From: Rhizobiaceae bacterium
GTDB taxonomy: Bacteria > Pseudomonadota > Alphaproteobacteria > Rhizobiales > Rhizobiaceae
Direction: 5' to 3'
NCBI GenBank assembly: GCA_016742175.1
Contig: JACVCH010000006.1
Coordinates: 163,698 to 227,697 of the forward strand
Length of the DNA stretch: 64,000 bases
The notes below the pieces were generated by a model. That model was not told the DNA's origin. It did not search any database and saw only the letters and a program-made list of their open reading frames with translations. Positions 51,980 to 60,520 of the stretch are shown here, piece after piece. Each line of letters begins with the position of its first letter. Within the stretch, counting starts at the first letter, position 1. The position numbers were made by a program, and so were the translations under genes.

Positions 51980-52938
51980 CCGGTTTCGACACGAAGAAAG
52001 AGGCTCTGGAGCAGGTCATTTTGGCTGGGTCGGGGAACGAGGCCCGCGTCGCGCAGGAGGTCGGCGAGTTCCCAGATCAGTTCGTGGCCGAAGATGATGC
52101 GGGCGTCGCGAGGGTCGGCGACGGTTTCGATGGACGGGAGAGGGTCGGTGAGGAGGGCTTCGGCGACGGAGCTTGCGAGGGCGAACGATTGCTGGTGGAG
52201 CGGATCGGCGGGGCGGATGATGGGGAGGCGCGGGCGGCCCTGGTCGTCGAGCAGGTGCGGGTGGGTGACCGGTGGTGGAGCGCCCGAGGCGATGGCGTGG
52301 AGCGTGGTTTCGAGGTCGGGCGACCGGGAGATGGCTTTCAAGCGCTCTTCGGTGCGGGGTGTCCAGACCATGACGAGGGTCATGCCGGGGAATGGGGCTT
52401 CGTTGACGCCGGCGGGGTCCGTGCGGGGCGGCCAGATAGCCCAGAAGGTGCCGTTCCAGTAAGGGCGGTCGGGCGTGAGGCGGGTGTCGGGGATTGCCTT
52501 GCGGGCGGCGAGGAGGGTCCACATGAGGCCGTCGAGCGCGTGGCCGAAGACGATAACGAAGGTGTGGCCGGCGAGCCCTTCGGCGGCGAGACGATCGCGG
52601 ATGCGGGCGGCGGGGTCGAGGAGGTGCGGCAGGAGCTTTTCGGCGAGGGCGCGGGCGTTGCGGCGAAGAGGCGCCGAGGCTTGCTGGCCGATCACGGGGA
52701 AGGCGGTGCGGATGGTGTCGCCGGCCCGCGCGAGAAGGTGCATGCGCTGGAGGTCGGCGATGCGGTCTTCGTCGATCGCGTGCCGGTCGATCCCGTGCCG
52801 CGCGGCGTGGAGAAGCCGGCCATTGTCGCTGCGGCGCACGAGCGGGCCGGGCGGCTGGAGGGCGCCGAGGCACCAGGCGTGGAGTTCCCACAGTGCGAGA
52901 TCGTCGGGAGGTTCGCCGGAGAATTGTTCTCGATCCAT
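51976..52938 (-). CDS. Hypothetical protein, 320 residues, no family recognised
   Basis: 320 residues from the ATG at 52938. It is soluble by appearance, rich in Trp, Pro and Arg, with segments FVIVFGHALDGLMWTLL and YWNGTFWAIWPPR and a TLVMVWTPRTEERLKAI strand-helix. There is no signal peptide and no membrane helix. The frame is long and codon use fits neighbours, so it is real. I cannot assign a function. Confidence 0.6.
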   Translation of the reverse strand: MDREQFSGEPPDDLALWELHAWCLGALQPPGPLVRRSDNGRLLHAARHGIDRHAIDEDRIADLQRMHLLARAGDTIRTAFPVIGQQASAPLRRNARALAEKLLPHLLDPAARIRDRLAAEGLAGHTFVIVFGHALDGLMWTLLAARKAIPDTRLTPDRPYWNGTFWAIWPPRTDPAGVNEAPFPGMTLVMVWTPRTEERLKAISRSPDLETTLHAIASGAPPPVTHPHLLDDQGRPRLPIIRPADPLHQQSFALASSVAEALLTDPLPSIETVADPRDARIIFGHELIWELADLLRDAGLVPRPSQNDLLQSLFLRVETG

Positions 52939-53046
52939 CGCAGCGAAGATGACCGAGATGGAGGGCGTGGGCAAATCGCGGGAACAGGGAGCCCTCCGCG
53001 GTGTTCGGGACGAGGCCATGACGTTTTGACCCCGAAAGGACCCCCG

Positions 53047-53463
53047 ATGCCAGCCAAATCGCTTTCCGACCTTTCCGACAAGATGCGCGAGATCGATATC
53101 GCGATGCTGATGACGCGGACCGACGGCGGGGCAATCGCCGGCCGGCCGATGAGCAACAATGGCGACGTCGAATATGACGGCGATTCCTATTATTTCACGA
53201 TGAGCGACGCGCGGATGGTCGCCGATATCGAGGCCGATCCGAACGTGTCGCTCGCCTTCCAGGACGATGACATGTTCATGGTCGCGGTTCAGGGCAAGGG
53301 CGAGATCGTGCGCGACAAGGCGGCGTTCGAGGACCACTGGAATCCCGATCTCGACGACTGGTTCGAGGACGGCGTCGACACCGAAGGTCTGGTGATGATC
53401 AAGGTGAGCGCGGAGCGGGTTCACTATTGGGACGGCGAGGAAAACGGCGAGGTGAAGCTTTAG
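53047..53463 (+). CDS. Pyridoxamine-5'-phosphate-oxidase-like flavin-binding protein
   Basis: 138 residues with a split beta-barrel: LSDKMREIDIAMLMTRTDGG, RPMSNNGDVEYDGDSYYFT, NVSLAFQDDDMFMVAVQGKGEIV and a WDGEENGE ending. This fits the 'general stress protein 26' group that binds FMN or a related cofactor. It is divergent from the 320-residue gene. Confidence 0.87.
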   Translation: MPAKSLSDLSDKMREIDIAMLMTRTDGGAIAGRPMSNNGDVEYDGDSYYFTMSDARMVADIEADPNVSLAFQDDDMFMVAVQGKGEIVRDKAAFEDHWNPDLDDWFEDGVDTEGLVMIKVSAERVHYWDGEENGEVKL

Positions 53464-53525
53464 TCGGGATCGTGACGCGCGGTCGATTGTCTGCAATTGT
53501 CGCGGTTCGCAGGGAGGGCGTCCGA

Positions 53526-54341
53526 TTGACCAACGACATGACCGAAACGCGCGTGCGTGCCGTGCTGGATGCCATCAGCAGCGCACGGTCAATCGCGACG
53601 TTCAGCGGGGGCGATCCCGATTTTGCGCTGCCCGACGCCTATCAAGTGTCGGATGCTGTGATGACGGAGCGAGTGGCGCGCGGCGAGCGCGTCGTCGGCT
53701 GGAAGATCGGCTTCACCAACAGCAACATCTGGGACGAATACGACGTTCACGCGCCGATCTGGGGCCCGATGTATGACCGCACCGTGCGGCAGGTGATGGC
53801 CGGCGGCGAGATCAGCCTCGCGGGGCTTTGCGAACCGCGGATCGAGCCGGAGATCGCGTTTCGGCTGAAAAGCGCGCCGGAGATCGGCATGGACGAGGCG
53901 GCGCTGCTCGATTGCATCGATGCGGTGACGCACGGCTTCGAGATCGTGCAGTCGATCTTTCCCGGCTGGAAGTTCAAGGCGGCCGATACGGTGGCGGCCT
54001 GCGCTCTGCACGGGCGGTTTCTGCACGGCGAACTCGTTTCGGTCGAAGCCGACCGGGCCGGGTGGCTGGAGCGGCTGGCTGCGTTCGACATGGAACTTTT
54101 GCGCGACGGCGCGGCGGTCGATCGCGGCAGGGCGAGCGACGTTCTCGGCGGGCCGCTCTCGGCGCTGCACAGCATGGTCGACGGCATGGCGATGCGGCCG
54201 ATGTCGCGGCCGCTCGCGGCGGGCGACCTCATTACGACCGGGACGGTGACGCGCGCCTTTCCCGTTTCGCCCGGCGAGCGCTGGACGAGCCGCCTCGACG
54301 GGCTGCCGCTTGCCGGACTGGACGTTCGTTTTTCCGCTTGA
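53526..54341 (+). CDS. 2-keto-4-pentenoate hydratase-like enzyme
   Basis: 271 residues from a TTG with GGGAGGG 7 bp upstream; the ATG at 53538 has no ribosome site. VVGWKIGFTN, EPRIEPEIAFRL and HGFEIVQSIFPGWKFKAADTVAACALHG are signatures of the MhpD/HpaH hydratase family, which adds water to 2-oxo-pent-4-enoates in aromatic breakdown. No ring-cleavage genes lie nearby, so the true substrate is open. Confidence 0.86.
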   Translation: MTNDMTETRVRAVLDAISSARSIATFSGGDPDFALPDAYQVSDAVMTERVARGERVVGWKIGFTNSNIWDEYDVHAPIWGPMYDRTVRQVMAGGEISLAGLCEPRIEPEIAFRLKSAPEIGMDEAALLDCIDAVTHGFEIVQSIFPGWKFKAADTVAACALHGRFLHGELVSVEADRAGWLERLAAFDMELLRDGAAVDRGRASDVLGGPLSALHSMVDGMAMRPMSRPLAAGDLITTGTVTRAFPVSPGERWTSRLDGLPLAGLDVRFSA

Positions 54342-54399
54342 CGGAACCGCGGCGCGGGCATTCCGTTGACTGGCGCACAAATCGCGCTGGAGGGTTCGC

Positions 54400-55302
54400 A
54401 TGCGCTGGAGAGGCCGCCGTCAAAGCACCAACATCTCGGACCAGCGCGGCCAGGGGCCGGCGCGGCTGCCTGGCGGCTTCGGACGCGGCGGGCCGCGCAT
54501 TCCGATCCCGATCGGGCGCGCGGGCGCGGGCGGCATGTCGGGCATCGTCATTCTCGTCGTGGTCTTTCTTGTCCTCTCGTTCCTCGGCATCAACCCGATG
54601 GACATGATGGGCGGCGGCAGCTCCGCTCCGCCATCGGGGCAGGTGACGCGCCAGCAGCCGGGCAATGACGAGCAGGCGCAGTTCGTCGGCGTGGTGCTGG
54701 CCGAAACCGAAGACGTGTGGAACGGCATCTTCCAGACGGAAGGCGAGACCTACCAGGAGCCGACGCTCGTCATGTTCGACGGCGCGGTGGACTCGGCCTG
54801 CGGGCAGGCGTCCTCGGCGGTCGGCCCGTTCTACTGCCCGAACGACAACCAGGTCTATATCGACCTCACCTTCTTCGATGAACTCGCCAGCCGCTTCGGC
54901 GCTTCGGGCGACTTCGCGCAGGCCTATGTCATCGCGCACGAGGTCGGCCACCACGTCCAGAACCTGACCGGCATCCTGCCGCAATTCCACCAGCAGCGGC
55001 AGCAGATGGGGCAGGCCGAGGCCAACGAGATGTCGGTGCGGGTCGAGCTTCAGGCGGACTGCTATGCGGGCGTTTGGGCGCACTACACCGAACAGAAGGG
55101 CCTGCTCGAGGCCGGCGACATCGACGAGGCGCTGAACGCCGCCAACCAGATCGGCGACGACACGATCCAAAGGCGCACGCAGGGCCAGGTCGTGCCCGAC
55201 AGCTTCACCCACGGCTCGTCCGAGCAGCGCCAGACGTGGTTCGCGCGCGGCTATGAGAGCGGGCGCTGGCAGGATTGCGATACGTTTTCGGGGGAGATTT
55301 AG
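54400..55302 (+). CDS. YpfJ-type neutral zinc metallopeptidase
   Basis: 300 residues. A basic Gly-rich N-terminus is followed by one membrane helix (about 47-65). The periplasmic peptidase domain carries HEVGHH (H180, E181, H184) and a third ligand region in RVELQADCYAGVWAH. The family is widespread and its physiological substrate is unknown. Confidence 0.9.
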   Translation: MRWRGRRQSTNISDQRGQGPARLPGGFGRGGPRIPIPIGRAGAGGMSGIVILVVVFLVLSFLGINPMDMMGGGSSAPPSGQVTRQQPGNDEQAQFVGVVLAETEDVWNGIFQTEGETYQEPTLVMFDGAVDSACGQASSAVGPFYCPNDNQVYIDLTFFDELASRFGASGDFAQAYVIAHEVGHHVQNLTGILPQFHQQRQQMGQAEANEMSVRVELQADCYAGVWAHYTEQKGLLEAGDIDEALNAANQIGDDTIQRRTQGQVVPDSFTHGSSEQRQTWFARGYESGRWQDCDTFSGEI

Positions 55303-55323
55303 TTCGGCAAGGTCGAAGACCGG

Positions 55324-55366
55324 CGAGGCATGGATTCCTGTGCTCGTCACAGGAATCCATGCCTCG
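55324..55366. repeat. Perfect 19-bp palindrome, family A
   Basis: Arms 55324-55342 and 55348-55366 are exact complements with a CTCGT loop. It carries the GAGGCATGGATTCC block shared with the 17.7, 17.9 and 45.9 kb units. It lies between two converging genes and may act as a bidirectional terminator. Confidence 0.85.
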
Positions 55367-55412
55367 AACTCTCAACCAGCGCTTCGTCTTTCGACCGCCG
55401 GCAGCGCTGACG

Positions 55413-56612
55413 CTACTCCGCCAGAGCAGGCTCGCCCTTGCGTTCGCGGATGAGGTTGACGAAGCGGCGGAAGAGGTAGTGCGAATCCTGCGGGCCGGGG
55501 GAGGCTTCGGGGTGGTGCTGGACGGAGAAGACCGGCTTGCCCGTCAGCGCGATGCCGCAGTTCGAGCCGTCGAACAGCGAAACGTGAGTCTCCTCAACGC
55601 CTTGCGGCAGGGACTTCGAATCCACCGCGAAGCCGTGATTCATCGACACGATCTCGACCTTGCCGGTGGTGTGGTCCTTGACCGGGTGGTTCGCGCCGTG
55701 ATGGCCCTGGTGCATCTTTTCGGTCTTCGCGCCGACGGCGAGTGCCAGCATCTGGTGGCCGAGGCAGATGCCGAAGACGGGCAGGTCGGCGGCGATCAAA
55801 TCCTTGATGACGGGCACGGCATATCTGCCGGTCGCGGCCGGATCGCCCGGGCCGTTCGACAGGAAGACGCCGTCCGGCTGCATGGCGAGGATCGCCTGCG
55901 CGTCGGTGGTGGCGGGAACGACGGTGACCTTCGCGCCAAGCCCGGCCATCAGGCGCAGGATGTTGCGCTTGACGCCGTAGTCGATGGCGACGACGTGCAT
56001 GGCGGGCTCGCCCAGCGCACCGTGGCCCTCGTTCCAGACCCAGGGCGTCTCGGACCAGACCGAGGACTGGCCGGACGAGACGTCCTTCGCAAGGTCGAGG
56101 TCGAGGAGGCCCGACCAGGCGGCGGCCTTGGCCTTCAGCGCGGCGAGGTCGAAATTGCCGGACGGATCATGCGCGATGACGGCGTTCTGCGCGCCGCGTT
56201 CGCGGATGAGGGCGGTGAGCGCACGGGTGTCGAGGCCGCAGATCGCGACGACGCCGCGCTTTTGCAGCCATTCGTCGAGCCCGCCGCCGGAGCGGTAGTT
56301 GGACGGGGCGGTGATGTCGGCCTTGAAGATCGCGCCGACGGCGCCGTGGCGGGCGGCCGGGGCCAGATCCTCGACGTCGTCGTCATTGGCCCCGATATTG
56401 CCGATATGCGGGAAGGTGAAAGTGACGATCTGGCCGGCATAGGACGGGTCGGTCAGGATTTCCTGGTAGCCGGTGAGTGCGGTGTTGAAGACGACTTCCG
56501 CGACGCGCTCGCCGGTCGCGCCGGCGCCCTTGCCCTCGATGACCGTTCCATCGGCCAGCACCAGGACGGCGGTGGGCTTCTCGATGCTCCAGGGGGCGGT
56601 TCCAGCGGCCAT
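55413..56612 (-). CDS. carA: Carbamoyl-phosphate synthase small chain CarA
   Basis: 399 residues from the ATG at 56612 with GGAGAA upstream. The N-terminal domain (VVFNTALTGYQEILTDPSYAGQ) is followed by class I glutaminase with the nucleophile C283 in FGICLGHQ and HHPEASPGP near the end. It supplies ammonia from glutamine to CarB. It is not in one operon with carB, as is common in rhizobia. Confidence 0.96.
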   Translation of the reverse strand: MAAGTAPWSIEKPTAVLVLADGTVIEGKGAGATGERVAEVVFNTALTGYQEILTDPSYAGQIVTFTFPHIGNIGANDDDVEDLAPAARHGAVGAIFKADITAPSNYRSGGGLDEWLQKRGVVAICGLDTRALTALIRERGAQNAVIAHDPSGNFDLAALKAKAAAWSGLLDLDLAKDVSSGQSSVWSETPWVWNEGHGALGEPAMHVVAIDYGVKRNILRLMAGLGAKVTVVPATTDAQAILAMQPDGVFLSNGPGDPAATGRYAVPVIKDLIAADLPVFGICLGHQMLALAVGAKTEKMHQGHHGANHPVKDHTTGKVEIVSMNHGFAVDSKSLPQGVEETHVSLFDGSNCGIALTGKPVFSVQHHPEASPGPQDSHYLFRRFVNLIRERKGEPALAE

Positions 56613-56907
56613 GCGGTTCTCCAATCAACGTCGCGCGGGCAGGGTGTGCCCTTGAAATGAGGCGCGTTCCGGGCCATATGGCGCAACGAAACGCACGGGT
56701 CGTGCCCCATTTGGGAACACGCCGTGCAAGACTCAAGTCGGTCCATGCAGGTGGCGGACAATAGGTGAAGGCGAAAGCCGGGTCAATTGCCGGAAACTGC
56801 GGTTCCAACTTATCCGAATCAATCAAATCAACGCGTTAGAGACGGGGACTGATTGCCTCCGCAATCGGCGGGCGTTATGGTCCGCTTCCCGACAGGAGAA
56901 TGAAGCC

Positions 56908-57357
56908 ATGCGCGAGAAACTCGCCCAGGCATTGAAAGAGGCCCTCAAGAGCCAGGACAAGCGGCGCACGTCGACGCTGCGCCTGATCCAGGCGGCCATC
57001 ACCGATCGCGACATCGCCAATCGCGGGCAGGGCAAGGACCCGGTCAGCGACGACGAGATCACGCTGATCCTCGCCAAGATGGTCAAGCAGCGCGAGGAAT
57101 CCGCGCGCGCCTTCGAGGAGGGCAACCGGCTGGAACTGGCCGAGCAGGAGCGGCAGGAAATCGAGATCATCCGCGACTTCCTGCCCAAGCAGCTCGGCGA
57201 GGAGGACACGCGCCAGGCCTGCGCGCAGGTGATCTCCGAAGTCGGCGCCGACGGCCTGCGCGACATGGGCAAGTGCATCGCCGCGCTGAAGCAGAAGTTT
57301 CCCGGCCAGATGGATTTTTCCAAGGCCAGCGGCATGGTCAAGACGATGCTGAAATAG
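56908..57357 (+). CDS. yqeY: GatB/YqeY-domain protein
   Basis: 149 residues. RTSTLRLIQAAITDRDIANRGQG and KQREESARAFEEGNRLELAEQE fit the YqeY family, which shares a domain with the GatB tRNA amidotransferase subunit. Its exact function is unknown. It is divergent from carA by 295 bp, a conserved neighbourhood in rhizobia; nothing else was found in that gap. Confidence 0.92.
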   Translation: MREKLAQALKEALKSQDKRRTSTLRLIQAAITDRDIANRGQGKDPVSDDEITLILAKMVKQREESARAFEEGNRLELAEQERQEIEIIRDFLPKQLGEEDTRQACAQVISEVGADGLRDMGKCIAALKQKFPGQMDFSKASGMVKTMLK

Positions 57358-57440
57358 GAAGTCGCGGGCCGGCGAGGCTCGTTTGGAAGGGCGTGGGGCC
57401 GAGACGGCACCTGCGCCTTTTTCGTTTGGATGCAAAGTTT

Positions 57441-57617
57441 CACCCAAATGGGTGATGCAACCTGTGGAAGAACCCTGCACAATTCGGCCATGGTTCGAAG
57501 CGTTCGCTTTTCATCGAACTCTCCCGAGACGTATCGCCATATGCGCTTTTTGGAGGGAAAGACGGGCCTGCTGACCTCTTCGGGAGTCGTCTAGGCCCCT
57601 AGCGACTCCCGATTTTT
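57441..57617 (+). promoter_or_regulatory. Palindrome and rho-independent terminator in a 387-bp gap
   Basis: CACCCA-AA-TGGGTG (57441-57454) is an operator-like palindrome. CGGGAGTCG (57581-57589) pairs with CGACTCCCG (57603-57611), followed by ATTTTT (57612-57617), a good terminator. It is 224 bp after the yqeY stop, so a short RNA may be made and ended here, or it belongs to the LuxR-gene leader. No gene is supported between 57358 and 57744. Confidence 0.55.
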
Positions 57618-57744
57618 CCCTGCAATCGCCTGATCGCCCGCAGGTTGCAGAGCTCCCGTCGAGCCTGCATAATCGCGCCTTCATCGTGCGCGCGGGGAGG
57701 CGCGTTGCGGTTCGTCAGATTGCGGCAAGAGCGGAGGGCTTCCC

Positions 57745-58842
57745 GTGAGCATGCTCGCCGGCGACGACGACCTGATCGACCTCATCTATGCGGCGATGGT
57801 GGGCGATGCGCGCTGGGACGACTTCCTCGCGCTCCTGGCCAACGGCCTGCCGGACGGCACCTCGACGCTCTTTCACCACGACATCACCTCCGGCGTCGGT
57901 GCCTGGCAACTGACGCACGGCCTTCTCGGCGAGGTGAACGAGAGCTATGCGGCGCACTATTCCAGGCTGAATCCCTGGATGCCGGCGGCGGCGGTGCGCC
58001 CGATCGGCCTCGGCGTGACGGCCGAGCAGATGTATCCGCTCGATTCGTTCGTGAAGACCGAATTCTACCACGATTTCATGCGCCCGATCGGCGTCAACTC
58101 GGCGATCGGCGTGACCATCGCGCGCGACAACGGCAAGTCGATGCTGCTGTCGGTCGGCACGTCGCGGGCCGATCCCGAGCAGAACCGCGCGGCCGCCGAC
58201 CAGTTGACGCGGCTCGCGCCACATCTGCGCCGGGTCGTCAACTACTACCGATCCGGCCCGCGCCAGCGCGCGGTCTCCGAATTCGGCGCATCGATCTTCG
58301 ATGCGGTCGATGTCGGCATCGTCGTGGTGTGCGAGGCGCGACAGGCATCGATGATCTCCAAGATGGCGGAGGACATCCTCTACCGCACGCCCTGCCTGCG
58401 GGTCGGCGCGCTCGGCCGCGTTCGGCTCGTCGACGAGGAGGCGGACAGGCGGCTCGGCGCGATGCTGCAGCGAAGCTATGACGGCGACCGGCAGGCGAGC
58501 TTCTTCGGCGACAAGGTGAAGATGACGCTGATCCTGGTGCAGAAGAACCCGATTTCGGCCTATTTCGAGGGGCCGACGGTGCTGGTGCTGATCGAGGCGA
58601 CCGACCGCAAGCCGGCGGCCGATCTCGACGGCTTCGCCGTCCATTTCCGCCTGACGCGCACCGAAAAGGCGGTGCTGTCCGAACTCGTCGCGGGCTGGTC
58701 GGTCAACGAGATCGCCGAGCGCCAGCGCATCTCGCGCGAGACGGTGCGCTCGCATCTGAAGCGCATCTTCCACAAGACGGGTTCGCACAGCCAGAGCGAC
58801 CTGATCCGCATCGCGGCGCGTTCGGTCGTGCGGCGGCGGTGA
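57745..58842 (+). CDS. LuxR-family transcriptional regulator
   Basis: 365 residues from a GTG with GGAGG 7 bp upstream. The first 270 residues form an unknown sensor part (PAS/GAF-like size). The C-terminal HTH is RLTRTEKAVLSELVAGWSVNEIAERQRISRETVRSHLKRIFHKTG. There is no receiver domain and no autoinducer-domain motif I can see. The target is unknown. Confidence 0.87.
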   Translation: MSMLAGDDDLIDLIYAAMVGDARWDDFLALLANGLPDGTSTLFHHDITSGVGAWQLTHGLLGEVNESYAAHYSRLNPWMPAAAVRPIGLGVTAEQMYPLDSFVKTEFYHDFMRPIGVNSAIGVTIARDNGKSMLLSVGTSRADPEQNRAAADQLTRLAPHLRRVVNYYRSGPRQRAVSEFGASIFDAVDVGIVVVCEARQASMISKMAEDILYRTPCLRVGALGRVRLVDEEADRRLGAMLQRSYDGDRQASFFGDKVKMTLILVQKNPISAYFEGPTVLVLIEATDRKPAADLDGFAVHFRLTRTEKAVLSELVAGWSVNEIAERQRISRETVRSHLKRIFHKTGSHSQSDLIRIAARSVVRRR

Positions 58843-58844
58843 GC

Positions 58845-59027
58845 CTAGTCGACGACGACGCGGCCCGACGTCGTGCCGACATAGGGGCCGGATGCACCGA
58901 TGCCGGCGGAGGAAGCGGTTCCGCGCGCGTCAATGCGGCCGTCGCTGACGGTGGCGGTTCCCGCGCCGCCGAAGACGGCGCAGCCGGGCAGGGTGAGGAG
59001 GGCGAGAAGAAGCGCGAGCCTAGCCAA
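58845..59027 (-). CDS. Small lipoprotein
   Basis: 60 residues from a TTG with GGAG upstream. A lipobox (TLPGC, Cys about 16) is followed by a short Gly/Ala/Ser-rich chain with no recognisable fold. It overlaps the end of the upstream HlyU gene by 8 bp, so the two are coupled. Confidence 0.6.
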   Translation of the reverse strand: MARLALLLALLTLPGCAVFGGAGTATVSDGRIDARGTASSAGIGASGPYVGTTSGRVVVD

Positions 59028-59298
59028 AGATTCGGTCTCCCTGTTCGTCGATCACCTGGCGCGCCTTGCGGACGGTGGTTTCGGTCGCGTCGTCGAGCGA
59101 GGGGAAGCGGTCGGCGCGGATGAGCCGGTGCTCCTTAACCGCGCCGTCGATCTCCTTCGAGATGATGCCGCAGGTCTGGTACTGGCCGCCTTCCTGGAAG
59201 GGCTTCGGCTGGATCGTATAGCCCTTGTATTCGAGCGTCTTCGCCGGGGCCTGCGGCGTCGGGTCGCCGCCGCCGAACAGCTTCTTGAAAAAAGACAT
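59020..59298 (-). CDS. HlyU-family protein
   Basis: 92 residues from an ATG with GAGGAG upstream. SFFKKLFGGG, EYKGYTIQPKPFQEGGQYQT and RADRFPSLDDATETTVRKARQVID match the HlyU_TR domain of alphaproteobacteria. These are named for a Vibrio regulator but have no HTH; the role here is unknown. Confidence 0.87.
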   Translation of the reverse strand: MSFFKKLFGGGDPTPQAPAKTLEYKGYTIQPKPFQEGGQYQTCGIISKEIDGAVKEHRLIRADRFPSLDDATETTVRKARQVIDEQGDRIFG

Positions 59299-59360
59299 CG
59301 TCTCACTCCTCGTTTCGAGGTCGGTCTAGCATGCAGACGCGATCGGCCAAAGTGCGGCGT

Positions 59361-59783
59361 TCAACGCGGCTCGAAGCGCAGGATGCCGGCAACGCCGCTC
59401 GCGCCGGGCGGGCGGTCGTTGGGATGCGTCCGGCCGTCATTGACGACGACCTCGGCAAAATCGAACGGGCTGACGCCGTCGATGCAGGCGACGTTGATGC
59501 CGTATTCGCTCGGCTTCGAGCGGCGCTTGTGATGGGTGTAGATGCCACAGACCGAGCAGAACCAGTGCTCGGCGACCATCGTGTTGAACTGGTAGAGGGC
59601 GAGGCGGTCGGCGCCCTTTTCGACGGCGAAGTCCTCCACGCGCGCGGACACCGCGATAGCGCCGCGCATGGCGCAGAGCGAGCAGGTGCAGCGCCGCGCC
59701 GTGTTCATGCCGTCGACCAGCTTCGCCTTGAACCGGACGGCGCCGCAATGGCATCCGCCTTCGACCGTTTCACATACGCCCAT
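59361..59783 (-). CDS. GFA (glutathione-dependent formaldehyde-activating) family protein
   Basis: 140 residues. Zinc and thiol cysteines appear in GGCHCGAVRF, CTCSLC and FCSVCGIYTHH, the GFA/CENP-V fold pattern. It binds zinc; some members conjugate glutathione with formaldehyde, most have unknown substrates. The start has GGGAGAT upstream. Confidence 0.9.
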   Translation of the reverse strand: MGVCETVEGGCHCGAVRFKAKLVDGMNTARRCTCSLCAMRGAIAVSARVEDFAVEKGADRLALYQFNTMVAEHWFCSVCGIYTHHKRRSKPSEYGINVACIDGVSPFDFAEVVVNDGRTHPNDRPPGASGVAGILRFEPR

Positions 59784-59835
59784 GCGATCTCCCTCGTCGA
59801 GGGCAGGGTGTACCGGCGGGGCGCGCTCTGCAAGA

Positions 59836-60126
59836 TCACAGCTTGGAAATGATCTCGCGATAGGCGGCCTCGGGGAAGGCTTTGAGCGTGCGGGTCCGCA
59901 CATTGCCGCCCTTGCCCATCTGCAAGGCGAAGCGGGCCACGATCGCATCGTCCGGCGCCTCGCAGATCGCGACGAGATCGTAGTCGCCCATCGTCATCCA
60001 GATGTCGCGGAACGTGCCGCCCATATCCGCCAGCATCTTGCGGGCCGCGTCGAGACGCTTGGGGGAATCGGCGACATTGCGAATGCCCTGGTCGGTCCAG
60101 TTCACGAGAACGACGTAGGTCGTCAT
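59836..60126 (-). CDS. GYD-domain protein
   Basis: 96 residues from the ATG at 60126 with GGAGGTG upstream. TYVVLVNWTDQGI, MGDYDLVAICEAPDD and ARFALQMGKGGNVRTRTLKAF mark the GYD domain, a ferredoxin-like small protein of unknown function. Confidence 0.9.
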   Translation of the reverse strand: MTTYVVLVNWTDQGIRNVADSPKRLDAARKMLADMGGTFRDIWMTMGDYDLVAICEAPDDAIVARFALQMGKGGNVRTRTLKAFPEAAYREIISKL

Positions 60127-60238
60127 GTTGCACCTCCTGCGGGCCGCAGGGGCGCGGAGGCGGGTCCGGCGGGCCGCTCTAGAGTTCGACCCGCCAAGTA
60201 TGCGCCCGATGCAACCGTCGCGCGATCCATCGATCAGT

Positions 60239-60389
60239 CTACGGCATGGCCTCCGGCGCATACTGCGCGGCGAAATCGGCGCTCGGCGGGATCGGCCTGA
60301 TGATGTCGATCAGGACGCCGTTGGGGTCGGCGGTTATGAAGTGGCGCTGACCGAAATCCTCGTCGCGAAGGGGCAGGAGGATGGGCAGG
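60239..60389 (-). pseudogene. Truncated duplicate of the VOC gene 3' end
   Basis: The last 49 codons of the VOC gene at 61690-62112 are repeated here ([31 protein letters not shown] before TAG). 140 of 147 bases match (60243-60389 against 61694-61840) with no gap. The frame is open a little further upstream into unrelated sequence. It is a remnant left by duplication or insertion. Confidence 0.85.
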
Positions 60390-60520
60390 ACGTCGAGGAC
60401 AGCGTAGGCCGATTCCGCTCGAGCGGAAACACCCGATCTTGTGCATGGCAGACAAACAATCAACTAGACTTGTGCGCATGCGCGGCCCATGTCTTGAGGC
60501 ATGCAAGTTGAGGGAGCAGC

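Noticed and set aside
57383..57574. 63-codon frame between yqeY and the LuxR-type gene
   Set aside because: No ribosome site or family features, and the region looks like regulatory sequence with a palindrome and a terminator.
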